Below, one piece after another: positions 1 through 6,699 of a stretch of DNA of 11,051 nucleotides (within the stretch, counting starts at the first letter, position 1; each line of letters starts with the position of its first letter). A program made the position numbers and the translations under genes. Source of the stretch: JAKEGK01 sp036507695 (GTDB lineage: Bacteria; Pseudomonadota; Gammaproteobacteria; SZUA-152); assembly GCA_036507695.1 (NCBI GenBank), contig DATCIR010000364.1, positions 1 through 11,051 on the forward strand. The letters run 5' to 3'. Under the pieces are notes generated by a model that saw only the letters and a program-made list of their open reading frames with translations, was not told where the DNA came from and made no database searches.

Positions 1-569
1 CCGTTCAAATTCACCGCGATCACCAGGTCCGCGCCCAGGGCGCGGCAAACGGATACCGGCACCGGATTGACCAGGCCGCCATCGATGAGCCACCTGCCGT
101 CATGCTGGATGGGCGGAAATAATCCCGGCAGCGACATCGAAGCCCAAACCGCCTGCAGTACCGAACCCGAGGTAAACCAGACTTCCCGGCCTTTTTCCAG
201 GTCCGTGGATACGGCGGCAAAGGTTTTATCCAGGTCTTCAATGCACACTTCATCGTCACAAACATACTGATTCAGGAAACTTTGCAAATGATCCGCATCC
301 ACAAAACCATTGAACGACCAGTTAAGCTCGAAAAACCGGGCGACTTCCAGTTTGCTGAGTTTCAATAACCACTGTTCGAGTTTATTGAGATTCCCCGCGC
401 AATACGCCGCGCCAACCAACGTGCCTATTGAGCAGCCGGAAATGATATCCGGCTCGATGCCGAGCTTTTGCAAAGCCTTGATGACGCCCAAATGACTCCA
501 GCCCCGCGCGGAGCCGCTGCCCAGCGCCAGGCCGATTCTGCCGTTGAATTGTTTTTTCTTACCGGTCAT
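1..569 (-). CDS. rssA: RssA-like patatin-family phospholipase/hydrolase, partial (C-terminus beyond the window)
   Basis: The visible 189 residues form the N-terminal part of a bacterial patatin-like serine hydrolase. Residues 12-30 hold the oxyanion-hole loop (G-S-G-S-A-R-G at 17-23, followed by WSHLGVI), very close to the RssA signature. The nucleophile elbow is GCSIG with Ser47, and the second catalytic residue is Asp163 in the DGG motif (LIDGGLVNPVP). Patatin enzymes of this type use a Ser-Asp dyad to cleave acyl esters of lipids; the true substrate of RssA is not established. The ATG at 569 starts 10 residues before the conserved domain, with an AAGG about 11 bases upstream. The reading frame stays open to base 1, so the stop lies outside the window. 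It is the last visible gene of the pepN run, 36 bp after the CPXCG gene. Family assignment is secure; a role in RpoS regulation should not be assumed from the name. Confidence 0.9.
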   Translation of the reverse strand, partial: MTGKKKQFNGRIGLALGSGSARGWSHLGVIKALQKLGIEPDIISGCSIGTLVGAAYCAGNLNKLEQWLLKLSKLEVARFFELNWSFNGFVDADHLQSFLNQYVCDDEVCIEDLDKTFAAVSTDLEKGREVWFTSGSVLQAVWASMSLPGLFPPIQHDGRWLIDGGLVNPVPVSVCRALGADLVIAVNLN

Positions 570-605
570 GGGAATTTAAACCTTGGTCAGACAGCTTCCG
601 TTTTA

Positions 606-794
606 TTACTCATCATCACGCCGGGTATGGATGGCTATCAACTCACCCTCGTGGTCCACTTCGACAAACAACTGAATCGGCCGGCAACAGACATAACAAT
701 CTTCCACATAATCCTGGCTGCCGGCCGACAGATCAAGCGTGGTTTCAAAAGTTTCACCACAATAGGGGCAATTGACGCTACAGGATTCCAGCAT
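606..794 (-). CDS. CPXCG motif-containing cysteine-rich small protein
   Basis: This 62-residue protein has two cysteine knuckles: CPYCG (Cys9, Cys12) and C-Y-V-C-C (Cys33, Cys36, Cys37) followed by RPI. The pattern matches the CPXCG cysteine-rich family, which probably binds one zinc ion in a ribbon fold; no biochemical function is known for it. The acidic segment between the knuckles (QDYVEDCYVCCRP) is also typical. The ATG at 794 is preferred because it gives the usual family N-terminus (MLE...CPYCG) and lies 16 bp after the stop of the preceding gene. Earlier in-frame ATGs at 842 and 857 would overlap that gene and add non-family sequence. The ribosome binding site is weak, which suggests translational coupling. 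It sits between the pseudo-receiver gene and rssA in the presumed pepN operon. Confidence 0.85.
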   Translation of the reverse strand: MLESCSVNCPYCGETFETTLDLSAGSQDYVEDCYVCCRPIQLFVEVDHEGELIAIHTRRDDE

Positions 795-810
795 ACCGGA
801 AAATGACTTG

Positions 811-1200
811 TCAGGTGATAAGTTGCTGCAGTTCATTTTCATCAATCGGATAGGCAATCGCCTGGAAATTGCTGAACATGGCTTGCAGCTTTTGCAATTG
901 ATGAAGATATTCCTTTTCGTAGAACACGATCACTTTGGTCGCGCCGGTTCCGGCGTCCGGCTGCTGCATGCGCTCCACCGTGGCCAGCAGTGATTCCAGG
1001 GTGCTGGTGCGGTCGCGAAAATCCGATTGATAGTTGAATTCCGCCACGATGACGTCCGGCTTTTCCTTGCGCAGCACCGCCATGGCCTTGCGCATGGCGT
1101 GTTCCGTTAATACCGTGTAGCCACAGGACTGGTACAGCGGCTTGAAGTTGGGATAACCGCCCTGCTCGACAATCGCCAACAGTTTTCCGCCGCCCGCCAC
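811..1200 (-). CDS. Uncharacterised pseudo-receiver-like protein (paralogue A)
   Basis: No named family was recognised for this 129-residue cytoplasmic protein. It is clearly homologous to the product of 4551-4958: the first 78 residues align without a gap at about 37% identity (29 of 78). Shared positions include G14-G15-x-P17-x-F19, L22-Y23, G27-Y28, R37-K38-A39, I51-V52-A53-E54-F55-x-Y57 and E69-S70-L71. The layout (hydrophobic strand, helix, GY-x-V, helix, P-D-V-I-V-A-E) resembles the first half of a response-regulator receiver domain, but Glu54 stands where the phospho-acceptor Asp would be, and the N-terminal acidic pair is missing (VEQGG). This resemblance is inferred by eye. The start is a GTG at 1200 with AAGGA about 12 bases upstream; the gap-free alignment with the paralogue from residue 1 supports it. 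It lies 32 bp after the pepN stop and is probably cotranscribed with it. Confidence 0.75.
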   Translation of the reverse strand: MAGGGKLLAIVEQGGYPNFKPLYQSCGYTVLTEHAMRKAMAVLRKEKPDVIVAEFNYQSDFRDRTSTLESLLATVERMQQPDAGTGATKVIVFYEKEYLHQLQKLQAMFSNFQAIAYPIDENELQQLIT

Positions 1201-1232
1201 CGCCTGAATGATCCTTTTTAATTAATCCGTAT

Positions 1233-3887
1233 TTAACCCAGGCTCTTGGACGCGATTTCATACACGTCTTTGGACAAACCCGGTTCGGCGATGATGGCGT
1301 CCAGTTGCTGCTTCATCAGCCGCTGGCGTTGTTCATCATATTTTTTCCACAAGGTGTAAACCGTAGCCAGCCGCGCGGCGATTTGCGGATTGAGCTTGTC
1401 GATTTCCAGAATCTTGCTGGTAAAAAAGTTGTAACCTTCACCAGTCAGATCATGAAACTGCGCGGGATTGCCATGACCGAACGAACCAATCAGCGCCCGG
1501 ATCTTGTTGGGATTTTTCAGGGTAAATGCGTCGTGCCCGGTGAGCGCTTTTACCCGCTCCAGCGTTCCGGGTAAACGCGAGGTGGCCTGGATGCCCAGCC
1601 ACTTGTCCACCACCAGCAATTCGTTTTTCCATTTCGCATAGAATGCCGCCAGCGCGTCGTCCCGCTGCGGACAATTATTGTTAGCCAGCGGCACCAGCGC
1701 CGCCATCACATCGGTCATGTTATTGCCTTGCTGGAATTGCGCATAACACAAGTCGTAAATAGCGTTATCCCCGGTCTCCATCAAATAACCCAGGCAGGAG
1801 TTTTTCAAGGCGCGTTTTTTAACGTGTTCCTGCTCAACCCGGTATTCGCCGGGGGTCCGGTTTTCCGCGTACACTCGCTGCATCAGGTCTTTTAAATGGT
1901 TTGCCAGGGTTTCGCGCATGAAACGCACCACCTTGTGAATCGCGACCGGATCGATGGGCGCGACAAACTCGGCGATATAGATTTCCGACGGTAAACTGAT
2001 CGCTTGCGCGGCCAGCAATTTATCCAGCCGGGTATTTTCCAGGATAGCGCGGTAAGCCGCGATGAAGGGCTCCGGAAGATACAGCGGCCGATGCTGTTGT
2101 AAATCGTCCACCAGTTCCTTGACGATCTTGACGGCCAATTGCTGGCCGGCATCCCAGCGATTGAAATCATCGCTGTCGTGCGCCATCAGGAAATAGCGTT
2201 CCTGGTCTTTTAAATCCAGGTTGACTTTTACCGGCGCGGAAAAGCCGCGCAGCAAAGAAGGCACCGGTTCGTTATGCACCTGAATAAAGGTGTAGGTTTC
2301 TTCCGCCTGCTTGAGCTGCAGCACCCGCGTGCCCTGTACCGCGGCGGCTTCATCCCGCAACTGCATCGGCAGGTCCTTGCCGGTTTGATCCAGCAAACCG
2401 ACGGCCAGCGGAATGAGGAACGGCGCCTTGTGTTCCTGGCCCGGCGTCGGCGGGCAGGTTTGTTTGATGGTCAGTGTATAGGTTTTATGGGCGGCATCGT
2501 AATGGCGGCTGACGTGCAATTCCGGCGTGCCGGCCTGGCTATACCAGAGCCGGAACTGGGTGAGGTCCATCTGGTTGGCGTCCTCGTGGGCTTTGACGAA
2601 ATCATCACAGGTCACCGCCTGCCCGTCATGGCGGTTAAAATACAAATCCGTGCCTTTGCGGAATTTTTCCGGGCCCAACAAATGATGCAGCATGCGCACC
2701 ACTTCGGCGCCCTTGTTATACACCGTCACGGTGTAGAAATTGTTGATCTCCACATAGGAATCCGGCCGCACCGGGTGCGCCATGGGGCTGGCGTCCTCGC
2801 GGAACTGCGCGGTGCGCAGGATATTCACGTCATTGATGCGCTTTACGCCGCGCGAGCTCATGTCCGCGCTGAACTCCTGGTCGCGGAACACGGTGAAACC
2901 TTCCTTGAGGCTTAACTGGAACCAGTCGCGGCAGGTCACCCGGTTACCGGACCAGTTATGAAAATACTCATGCCCGATGACGCTTTCGATACCATCATAA
3001 TCATTGTCGGTCGCGGTGTCGGGTTTGGCCAATACGTACTTGGAATTAAAAACATTAAGGCCCTTGTTTTCCATCGCGCCCATATTGAAATCATCCACGG
3101 CGACGATCATGTAGATATCCAGGTCATATTCCCGGCCATAAACATCCTCATCCCAGCACATGGCCTTTTTCAACGAGCGCATGGCGTGATCGCATTTGTC
3201 GATGTTGTGGGATTGCACATATATATGTAGCGCGACGTCGCGGCCGGAGCGGGTGGTAAAGGTGTCCTCAATCCGCTGCAAATTACCGGCAACCAGCGCG
3301 AAAAGATACGTGGGTTTTGGAAACGGATCTTCCCATTTGGCCCAGTGTTTGCCGGAATCGGACGCAACTTCGCCCTGATCCACCAGGTTGCCGTTGGACA
3401 GCAGCACGGGAAATTTGCGTTTATCCGCCACGATCATGGTGGTGTATTTCGCCATGATGTCCGGGCGGTCATACATGTAGGTAATACGCCGGAATCCTTC
3501 CGCCTCGCATTGGGTACAAAAGTTCCCGCTGGAAATATACAGGCCGTTGAGGCTGGTATTCGCTTCAGGATTGATTTCGTTATCCACCACCAGGGTGAAC
3601 GCATCCGGCACGCGGTGGATCGTCAGTTGCTCGCCATTGAGCTGATAATCGCTTTCGCCAAGCGGTTGGCCGTCCACCGCGATGGAATGCAGTTTAAGGT
3701 CCTCCCCCTGCAGCACCAGGGGCTGCGGCCCTTTCACGCCGGCGCGCTTGCGCACGCCCAGGCGGGCCTTCACTCGGGTTGCGGTTTCATGCAGGTCAAA
3801 CTGCAGATCAACCGTATCAATAACATAATCGGCGGGCTTGTATTCTGAGAGATAAATCGGACGTGGTGCTTGTGGATCTTTGGCCAT
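1233..3887 (-). CDS. pepN: Aminopeptidase N (M1 family zinc metallopeptidase)
   Basis: PepN removes N-terminal amino acids from peptides in the cytoplasm during late protein breakdown. The 884-residue product shows all M1 hallmarks: the exopeptidase motif GAMEN at 270-274, the zinc-binding HEYFH at 306-310 (His306, His310, catalytic Glu307), the third ligand Glu329 in LKEGF, and a catalytic Tyr at 390 in TVTVYNKG. Every one of these is shifted by nine residues relative to E. coli PepN (870 residues), so the N-terminal domain is slightly longer. The flanking text NWSGNRVTCRDW and the C-terminal helical segment with KNPNKIRALIGSF are typical of the gammaproteobacterial type. The ATG at 3887 has GGGA about eight bases upstream. 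The gene is divergent from ychJ across 151 bp and leads a run with the pseudo-receiver, CPXCG and rssA genes. No frameshift or missing key residue was seen. Confidence 0.97.
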   Translation of the reverse strand: MAKDPQAPRPIYLSEYKPADYVIDTVDLQFDLHETATRVKARLGVRKRAGVKGPQPLVLQGEDLKLHSIAVDGQPLGESDYQLNGEQLTIHRVPDAFTLVVDNEINPEANTSLNGLYISSGNFCTQCEAEGFRRITYMYDRPDIMAKYTTMIVADKRKFPVLLSNGNLVDQGEVASDSGKHWAKWEDPFPKPTYLFALVAGNLQRIEDTFTTRSGRDVALHIYVQSHNIDKCDHAMRSLKKAMCWDEDVYGREYDLDIYMIVAVDDFNMGAMENKGLNVFNSKYVLAKPDTATDNDYDGIESVIGHEYFHNWSGNRVTCRDWFQLSLKEGFTVFRDQEFSADMSSRGVKRINDVNILRTAQFREDASPMAHPVRPDSYVEINNFYTVTVYNKGAEVVRMLHHLLGPEKFRKGTDLYFNRHDGQAVTCDDFVKAHEDANQMDLTQFRLWYSQAGTPELHVSRHYDAAHKTYTLTIKQTCPPTPGQEHKAPFLIPLAVGLLDQTGKDLPMQLRDEAAAVQGTRVLQLKQAEETYTFIQVHNEPVPSLLRGFSAPVKVNLDLKDQERYFLMAHDSDDFNRWDAGQQLAVKIVKELVDDLQQHRPLYLPEPFIAAYRAILENTRLDKLLAAQAISLPSEIYIAEFVAPIDPVAIHKVVRFMRETLANHLKDLMQRVYAENRTPGEYRVEQEHVKKRALKNSCLGYLMETGDNAIYDLCYAQFQQGNNMTDVMAALVPLANNNCPQRDDALAAFYAKWKNELLVVDKWLGIQATSRLPGTLERVKALTGHDAFTLKNPNKIRALIGSFGHGNPAQFHDLTGEGYNFFTSKILEIDKLNPQIAARLATVYTLWKKYDEQRQRLMKQQLDAIIAEPGLSKDVYEIASKSLG

Positions 3888-3974
3888 GCTGCGTTTCCCG
3901 TGATTGGTGAAGGTGGTTGGTAAATACGGTTTCCGGTTAAATATCCAGACTTGACATTTTAGCCTACAGTCTAG

Positions 3975-4004
3975 TTCATTCCAGCGGCGGTTTTGCGCTA
4001 GAAT
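3975..4004 (+). promoter_or_regulatory. Possible sigma70-type promoter for ychJ
   Basis: A TAGAAT at 3999-4004 matches the -10 consensus at five of six positions and lies 34 bases before the ychJ ATG. A poor -35 (TTCATT, 3975-3980) lies 18 bases upstream. A perfect TTGACA at 3951-3956 is also present, but no good -10 lies at the right distance from it. The 151-bp gap must also hold the pepN promoter on the other strand, for which no convincing pair was found. Confidence 0.35.
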
Positions 4005-4038
4005 ACCACACCCAATCTACTGCCAATAAGAGAAACCC

Positions 4039-4527
4039 ATGACCACCAATAACTTATGCCCTTGCGGCTCAGGAAAGCCTTATAAAAAATGCTGTGAACC
4101 GTTTATTGCCGGTGCTGATATTCCACCGACCGCCGAAGCGCTAATGCGCTCGCGCTATGTCGCCTACACCCAGGAAAATAATCAATACATACTGGATACC
4201 TGGCATGCCTCCACCAAACCGGATGCGCCCAACCCGGCCGAAGATCCCAATGTGGAATGGATGGGACTGAAGATTCTGAGCACCGAGGCCGGGGGACCGG
4301 GTGATGAGCGGGGTGTTGTGGAGTTTCGCGCGAGCTGCCGCATTAAAGGCGGGAAAAGCGGACTGGATGAATCCAGCGATTTCATCAAGGAAAACGGCCG
4401 CTGGTACTATGTCGACGGCCATGCGATCAAACCGCAAAAAACCGCGCACCTTAAAGTGGGCCGTAATGATCCTTGCCCTTGCGGCAGTGGCAAAAAATTC
4501 AAGAAATGTTGCGGGAAAGCGGCGTAA
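4039..4527 (+). CDS. ychJ: YchJ-family protein with two SEC-C zinc motifs
   Basis: The 162-residue protein has a SEC-C motif at each end: C7-P-C9-G-S-G-K...C18-C19 and C146-P-C148-G-S-G-K...C157-C158. Each is the CxCx8CC pattern known from the SecA tail, where it binds zinc and contacts SecB or ribosomes. Between them (about 30-135) lies the YchJ middle domain, an NTF2-like fold recognised by TAEALMRSRYVAYT near the start and ENGRWYYVDG near the end. YchJ proteins are conserved in Proteobacteria but have no settled function; a role in protein handling or redox stress is only a guess. The ATG at 4039 is preceded by a modest AAGAGAA and places the first zinc motif immediately at the N-terminus, as usual. 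The next gene follows after 23 bp and is probably cotranscribed. Confidence 0.92.
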   Translation: MTTNNLCPCGSGKPYKKCCEPFIAGADIPPTAEALMRSRYVAYTQENNQYILDTWHASTKPDAPNPAEDPNVEWMGLKILSTEAGGPGDERGVVEFRASCRIKGGKSGLDESSDFIKENGRWYYVDGHAIKPQKTAHLKVGRNDPCPCGSGKKFKKCCGKAA

Positions 4528-4550
4528 GGCCTTGCGGCCGAAGCCACTCC

Positions 4551-4958
4551 ATGCAGCAACAGAAAACGCTGTTACACCTCACCGGCTTGGGCGGCTGCCC
4601 GGATTTTACGGCGCTGTATGAACAATACGGATATAAGGTTGCTAACGCAAAAACTTTGCGCAAAGCCCTGGCGCTGATAAAACAACTTGCGCCCAGCATC
4701 ATTGTGGCGGAGTTTGTGTATGCGCCCACTTATGGATCGCAGCTCAGTAATTTCGAATCGTTGTTCGCGGCCGCGCAACGCTTCGCGCCGCAGGCGCATT
4801 TTATCGCGCTGACCCATCGCAATGACCTGGCGCACCTGGAAAAAGTCAGGGCGCGTAATCCCCGCTGCTCGGTGCTGCTGTTTCCGGTAGCGCGATCCGC
4901 CATGGATGACTGCCTCAACGCAATCACTGCGTCAGACCCAACATTAAGCCTGGGTTAA
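4551..4958 (+). CDS. Uncharacterised pseudo-receiver-like protein (paralogue B)
   Basis: This 135-residue protein is the second copy of the family at 811-1200. From residue 1 to 78 the two align with no gap; shared motifs are GG-x-P-x-F, LY, GY-x-V, RKA, IVAEF-x-Y and ESL. The order of hydrophobic strands and amphipathic helices recalls a receiver domain, with Glu54 in place of the phospho-acceptor Asp and no N-terminal acidic pocket (LTGLGG), so phosphorylation of the classical kind is not expected. The ATG at 4551 is chosen over the in-frame ATG at 4473, because the longer form would overlap ychJ and add 26 residues with no match in paralogue A. There is no strong ribosome binding site. Its last 15 bases overlap the end of the convergent gene at 4944-5270. 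Function is unknown; the short C-terminal tail after about residue 125 is not shared with paralogue A. Confidence 0.75.
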   Translation: MQQQKTLLHLTGLGGCPDFTALYEQYGYKVANAKTLRKALALIKQLAPSIIVAEFVYAPTYGSQLSNFESLFAAAQRFAPQAHFIALTHRNDLAHLEKVRARNPRCSVLLFPVARSAMDDCLNAITASDPTLSLG

Positions 4959-5270
4959 CAACTCCGTTTCCGTCATATCCCCCGCGGTATCAATACGAAT
5001 CCCGATCACATCGGGGCGCCGCGATTTGATATAACCCGCCATCAGCATCAGCAGGGTTTGGTTTTCCGCGCTAATGGCATCCAGAATTTTACTCGCCGCA
5101 ATCTGGCACCGTTCAACGGCATTGGGGTGATCGATCCACATGCGGCTCATTTGCCAGCCCTGGTCCATATCACGATCCATTTTCTGAAAAAATTCCTCGC
5201 CTTCCTGCAGCAGGTTTTCGGGCAAATCGAGCGTCTTGGTGACATCATCAATGTGTACGGTAAGTTGCAT
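4944..5270 (-). CDS. Conserved-looking hypothetical protein, 108 residues
   Basis: I do not recognise a named family. The 108-residue protein is acidic, soluble and has no signal peptide or membrane segment. It begins with a short strand-like stretch (MQLTVHIDDVTKTLDLP) and continues with predicted helices, including a methionine- and aspartate-rich segment around residues 30-45 (KMDRDMDQGWQM) and a later helix with TLLMLMAGYI. The text has the even composition of a real, constrained gene and resembles small uncharacterised proteins of gammaproteobacteria, but that is memory, not a search. The ATG at 5270 has a good AAGGAT about six bases upstream, and a plausible promoter lies just beyond. 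The stop codon lies inside the end of the convergent paralogue B gene, with a 15-bp tail-to-tail overlap. Confidence 0.75.
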   Translation of the reverse strand: MQLTVHIDDVTKTLDLPENLLQEGEEFFQKMDRDMDQGWQMSRMWIDHPNAVERCQIAASKILDAISAENQTLLMLMAGYIKSRRPDVIGIRIDTAGDMTETELLTQA

Positions 5271-5297
5271 GGTGGATCCTTGATGGCTGATTCCGAT

Positions 5298-5325
5298 ATT
5301 CTAATAAAGATCGCTAGTGTACCAA
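5298..5325 (-). promoter_or_regulatory. Likely sigma70-type promoter for the 108-aa gene
   Basis: Read on the minus strand, TTGGTA (5325-5320) is followed after 16 bases by TAGAAT (5303-5298). The -10 matches consensus at five of six positions and the -35 at four of six. The -10 ends 27 bases before the ATG at 5270, with the AAGGAT ribosome site in between, giving a short leader. Confidence 0.45.
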
Positions 5326-5329
5326 TTTA

Positions 5330-5348
5330 TTCCCGGATTGTTCCCGGA
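5330..5348. repeat. Direct repeat TTCCCGGA x2, 11-bp period
   Basis: TTCCCGGA occurs at 5330-5337 and again at 5341-5348, a start-to-start distance of 11 bases, about one helical turn. This spacing is typical of tandem sites for a regulator binding one face of DNA. It lies just upstream of the promoter for the leftward gene. No particular regulator is recognised, and a chance repeat is possible. Confidence 0.5.
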
Positions 5349-5594
5349 AAAAATCGTAGCAAAAGCTACAGTAACAGCCGCCAGGGCGTAGCCGATCGAG
5401 TACCCGATAACGGCGAGTACGTAATTTGCCCCGCCAAATCGCTCAAGAACAAGCGCTGATTTGCCGTTATTTCTCTCGGAAAACCCGACTATTGCCAGCC
5501 TGTAGCATCGGGAATTCGATTCCTTTAAGTTTAATAACCTATAACATTCAGCACGTTAGGATTCAAATCCGGACAATACGAAGCAATTGTAACC

Positions 5595-6692
5595 ATGGAT
5601 ACAGCAAACGCTCGGGAAACCAATCAATACACACTGCTCATTGTCGATGACAATGAAATGAACCGCCAGTTAATGGCGTTGCAGTTCAAACGCGCCGGCT
5701 ACAATACGGTGCTTGCGGAAAACGGTTATGAGGCCCTGGAACTCATCGAGGCGGCGGCGTTTGATCTGGTGCTGCTGGATATCATGATGCCCGGCATCAG
5801 CGGCCTGGAAACCCTGCAAGAAATCCGCAAACAGCACACCCTGATCAGCCTGCCGGTGATCATGGTTACCGCCGACGACCTGGAGGAAAGTGTCATCAAG
5901 GCCTTGCAATTAGGCGCCAATGATTACTTAACCAAGCCGCTGAATGTGCAGGTGGCCCTGGCGCGCATTAAAACCCAGCTGACGCTCAAGGACCTGGCGG
6001 CGCTGAAAGATGAATTCGTGCGCTTTGCCAGCCACGATCTTAAAAAACCCCTGATTGTGATGATGGACATCGTATCGGAACTCAAAAAGAGCCTGGCTCC
6101 CGGCACGGCCGTCGCCGCGGATACTCCGGAACTGATCGACCTGATTACGCGCACCGGTCAAAACATGCAGCAGGTGATCGCGGGATTCCTTAATACCGAA
6201 TCATCCGCTAATGCCACACCGGAACCCAAATACAAGAAAATAGTGCTCAATGACGTCGTGGACAAATCAATGCAGGTCAATGAAAGCTACGCGCGCAAAA
6301 AAGGCGTGAAGCTGAAAAAGGAACTGGCGGATAATCTGCCGGTGATCGAGGCGGATGAATTCCGCTTATCGCAGGTGCTGGATAACCTGATCGGCAATGC
6401 CATGAAATTCAGTCCGCGGGAGACCACTACCATCGTGCGCACCCATGCGGATGAACAGTATGTCTACGCGGAAATCTGTGACGGCGGCCCCGGTTTTACC
6501 GAAGACGATATGAAAAAACTTTTTACCCGCTATGCCCGGTTGAGCAACCGGCCGACCGGCGGCGAATCCAGCAGCGGCATCGGGCTATCGATGTCAAAAC
6601 AATTCATAGAGCTGCATAAAGGACGCATCGGGGTACGTAACAATCCGAACTCGGGCGCTACGTTCTGGTTCAGCATCCCGATTAAACGTTAG
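5595..6692 (+). CDS. Receiver-histidine kinase fusion (REC-HisKA-HATPase), cytoplasmic
   Basis: The 365-residue protein is a signalling kinase with its receiver at the N-terminus. The receiver (about 12-125) is complete: acidic pair Asp18-Asp19, phospho-acceptor Asp62 in LLDIMMPG, Thr92 in VTADD and Lys114 in YLTKPLN. The dimerisation helix carries the H-box FASHDLKKPL with His147. The ATPase part has an N-box with Asn264 and Asn268 (DNLIGNAMKFSP), a G1 box D296-G-G-P-G and a G2 box GIGLS at 328-332. No membrane segment, PAS/GAF sensor or DNA-binding domain is present, so input probably comes by phosphorylation of the receiver from another kinase, and output by phosphotransfer to a separate regulator. 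No partner gene is adjacent. The ATG at 5595 is used by default; the ribosome site is weak and there is no better in-frame choice nearby. It converges with the dehydrogenase gene with only 7 bp between the stops. The pathway controlled is unknown. Confidence 0.92.
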   Translation: MDTANARETNQYTLLIVDDNEMNRQLMALQFKRAGYNTVLAENGYEALELIEAAAFDLVLLDIMMPGISGLETLQEIRKQHTLISLPVIMVTADDLEESVIKALQLGANDYLTKPLNVQVALARIKTQLTLKDLAALKDEFVRFASHDLKKPLIVMMDIVSELKKSLAPGTAVAADTPELIDLITRTGQNMQQVIAGFLNTESSANATPEPKYKKIVLNDVVDKSMQVNESYARKKGVKLKKELADNLPVIEADEFRLSQVLDNLIGNAMKFSPRETTTIVRTHADEQYVYAEICDGGPGFTEDDMKKLFTRYARLSNRPTGGESSSGIGLSMSKQFIELHKGRIGVRNNPNSGATFWFSIPIKR

Positions 6693-6699
6693 CGAATCA

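Larger units (their letters stand above)
5271..5594. other. 324-bp non-coding region between the 108-aa gene and the REC-histidine kinase gene
   Basis: No convincing gene lies here. It holds a likely promoter for the leftward gene (5298-5325), a phased direct repeat (5330-5348), a small hairpin GTAGC-aaaa-GCTAC (5356-5369), a possible imperfect hairpin GCCG...CGGC (5391-5414) and CGAGTAC twice (5397-5403, 5414-5420). A TATAAC at 5540-5545 could be the -10 of the kinase gene, without a good -35. The leader is long for a simple promoter, so an upstream regulator site or small RNA is possible, but no known riboswitch was recognised. Confidence 0.5.

Noticed and set aside
2274..2915. A 213-codon open frame on the plus strand inside pepN, and similar ones at 2958-3230 and 3345-3848
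   Set aside because: They lie antisense to the well-supported pepN frame, have no recognisable domains and read as shadow frames with unusual composition.
3217..3228. A perfect 12-bp palindrome ACATATATATGT
   Set aside because: It sits in the middle of pepN and encodes ordinary residues (HIYV); it is most likely chance.
3951..3956. A perfect TTGACA upstream of ychJ
   Set aside because: No acceptable -10 lies 16-18 bases downstream (GTTCAT at 17), so it was not called as the promoter.
4301..4621. A 106-codon plus-strand frame overlapping ychJ and paralogue B
   Set aside because: It is out of frame with two well-supported genes and shows no domain.
6693..6699. A bidirectional terminator between the convergent kinase and dehydrogenase genes
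   Set aside because: The stop codons are only 7 bp apart and no GC-rich hairpin with T-run was seen across the junction.
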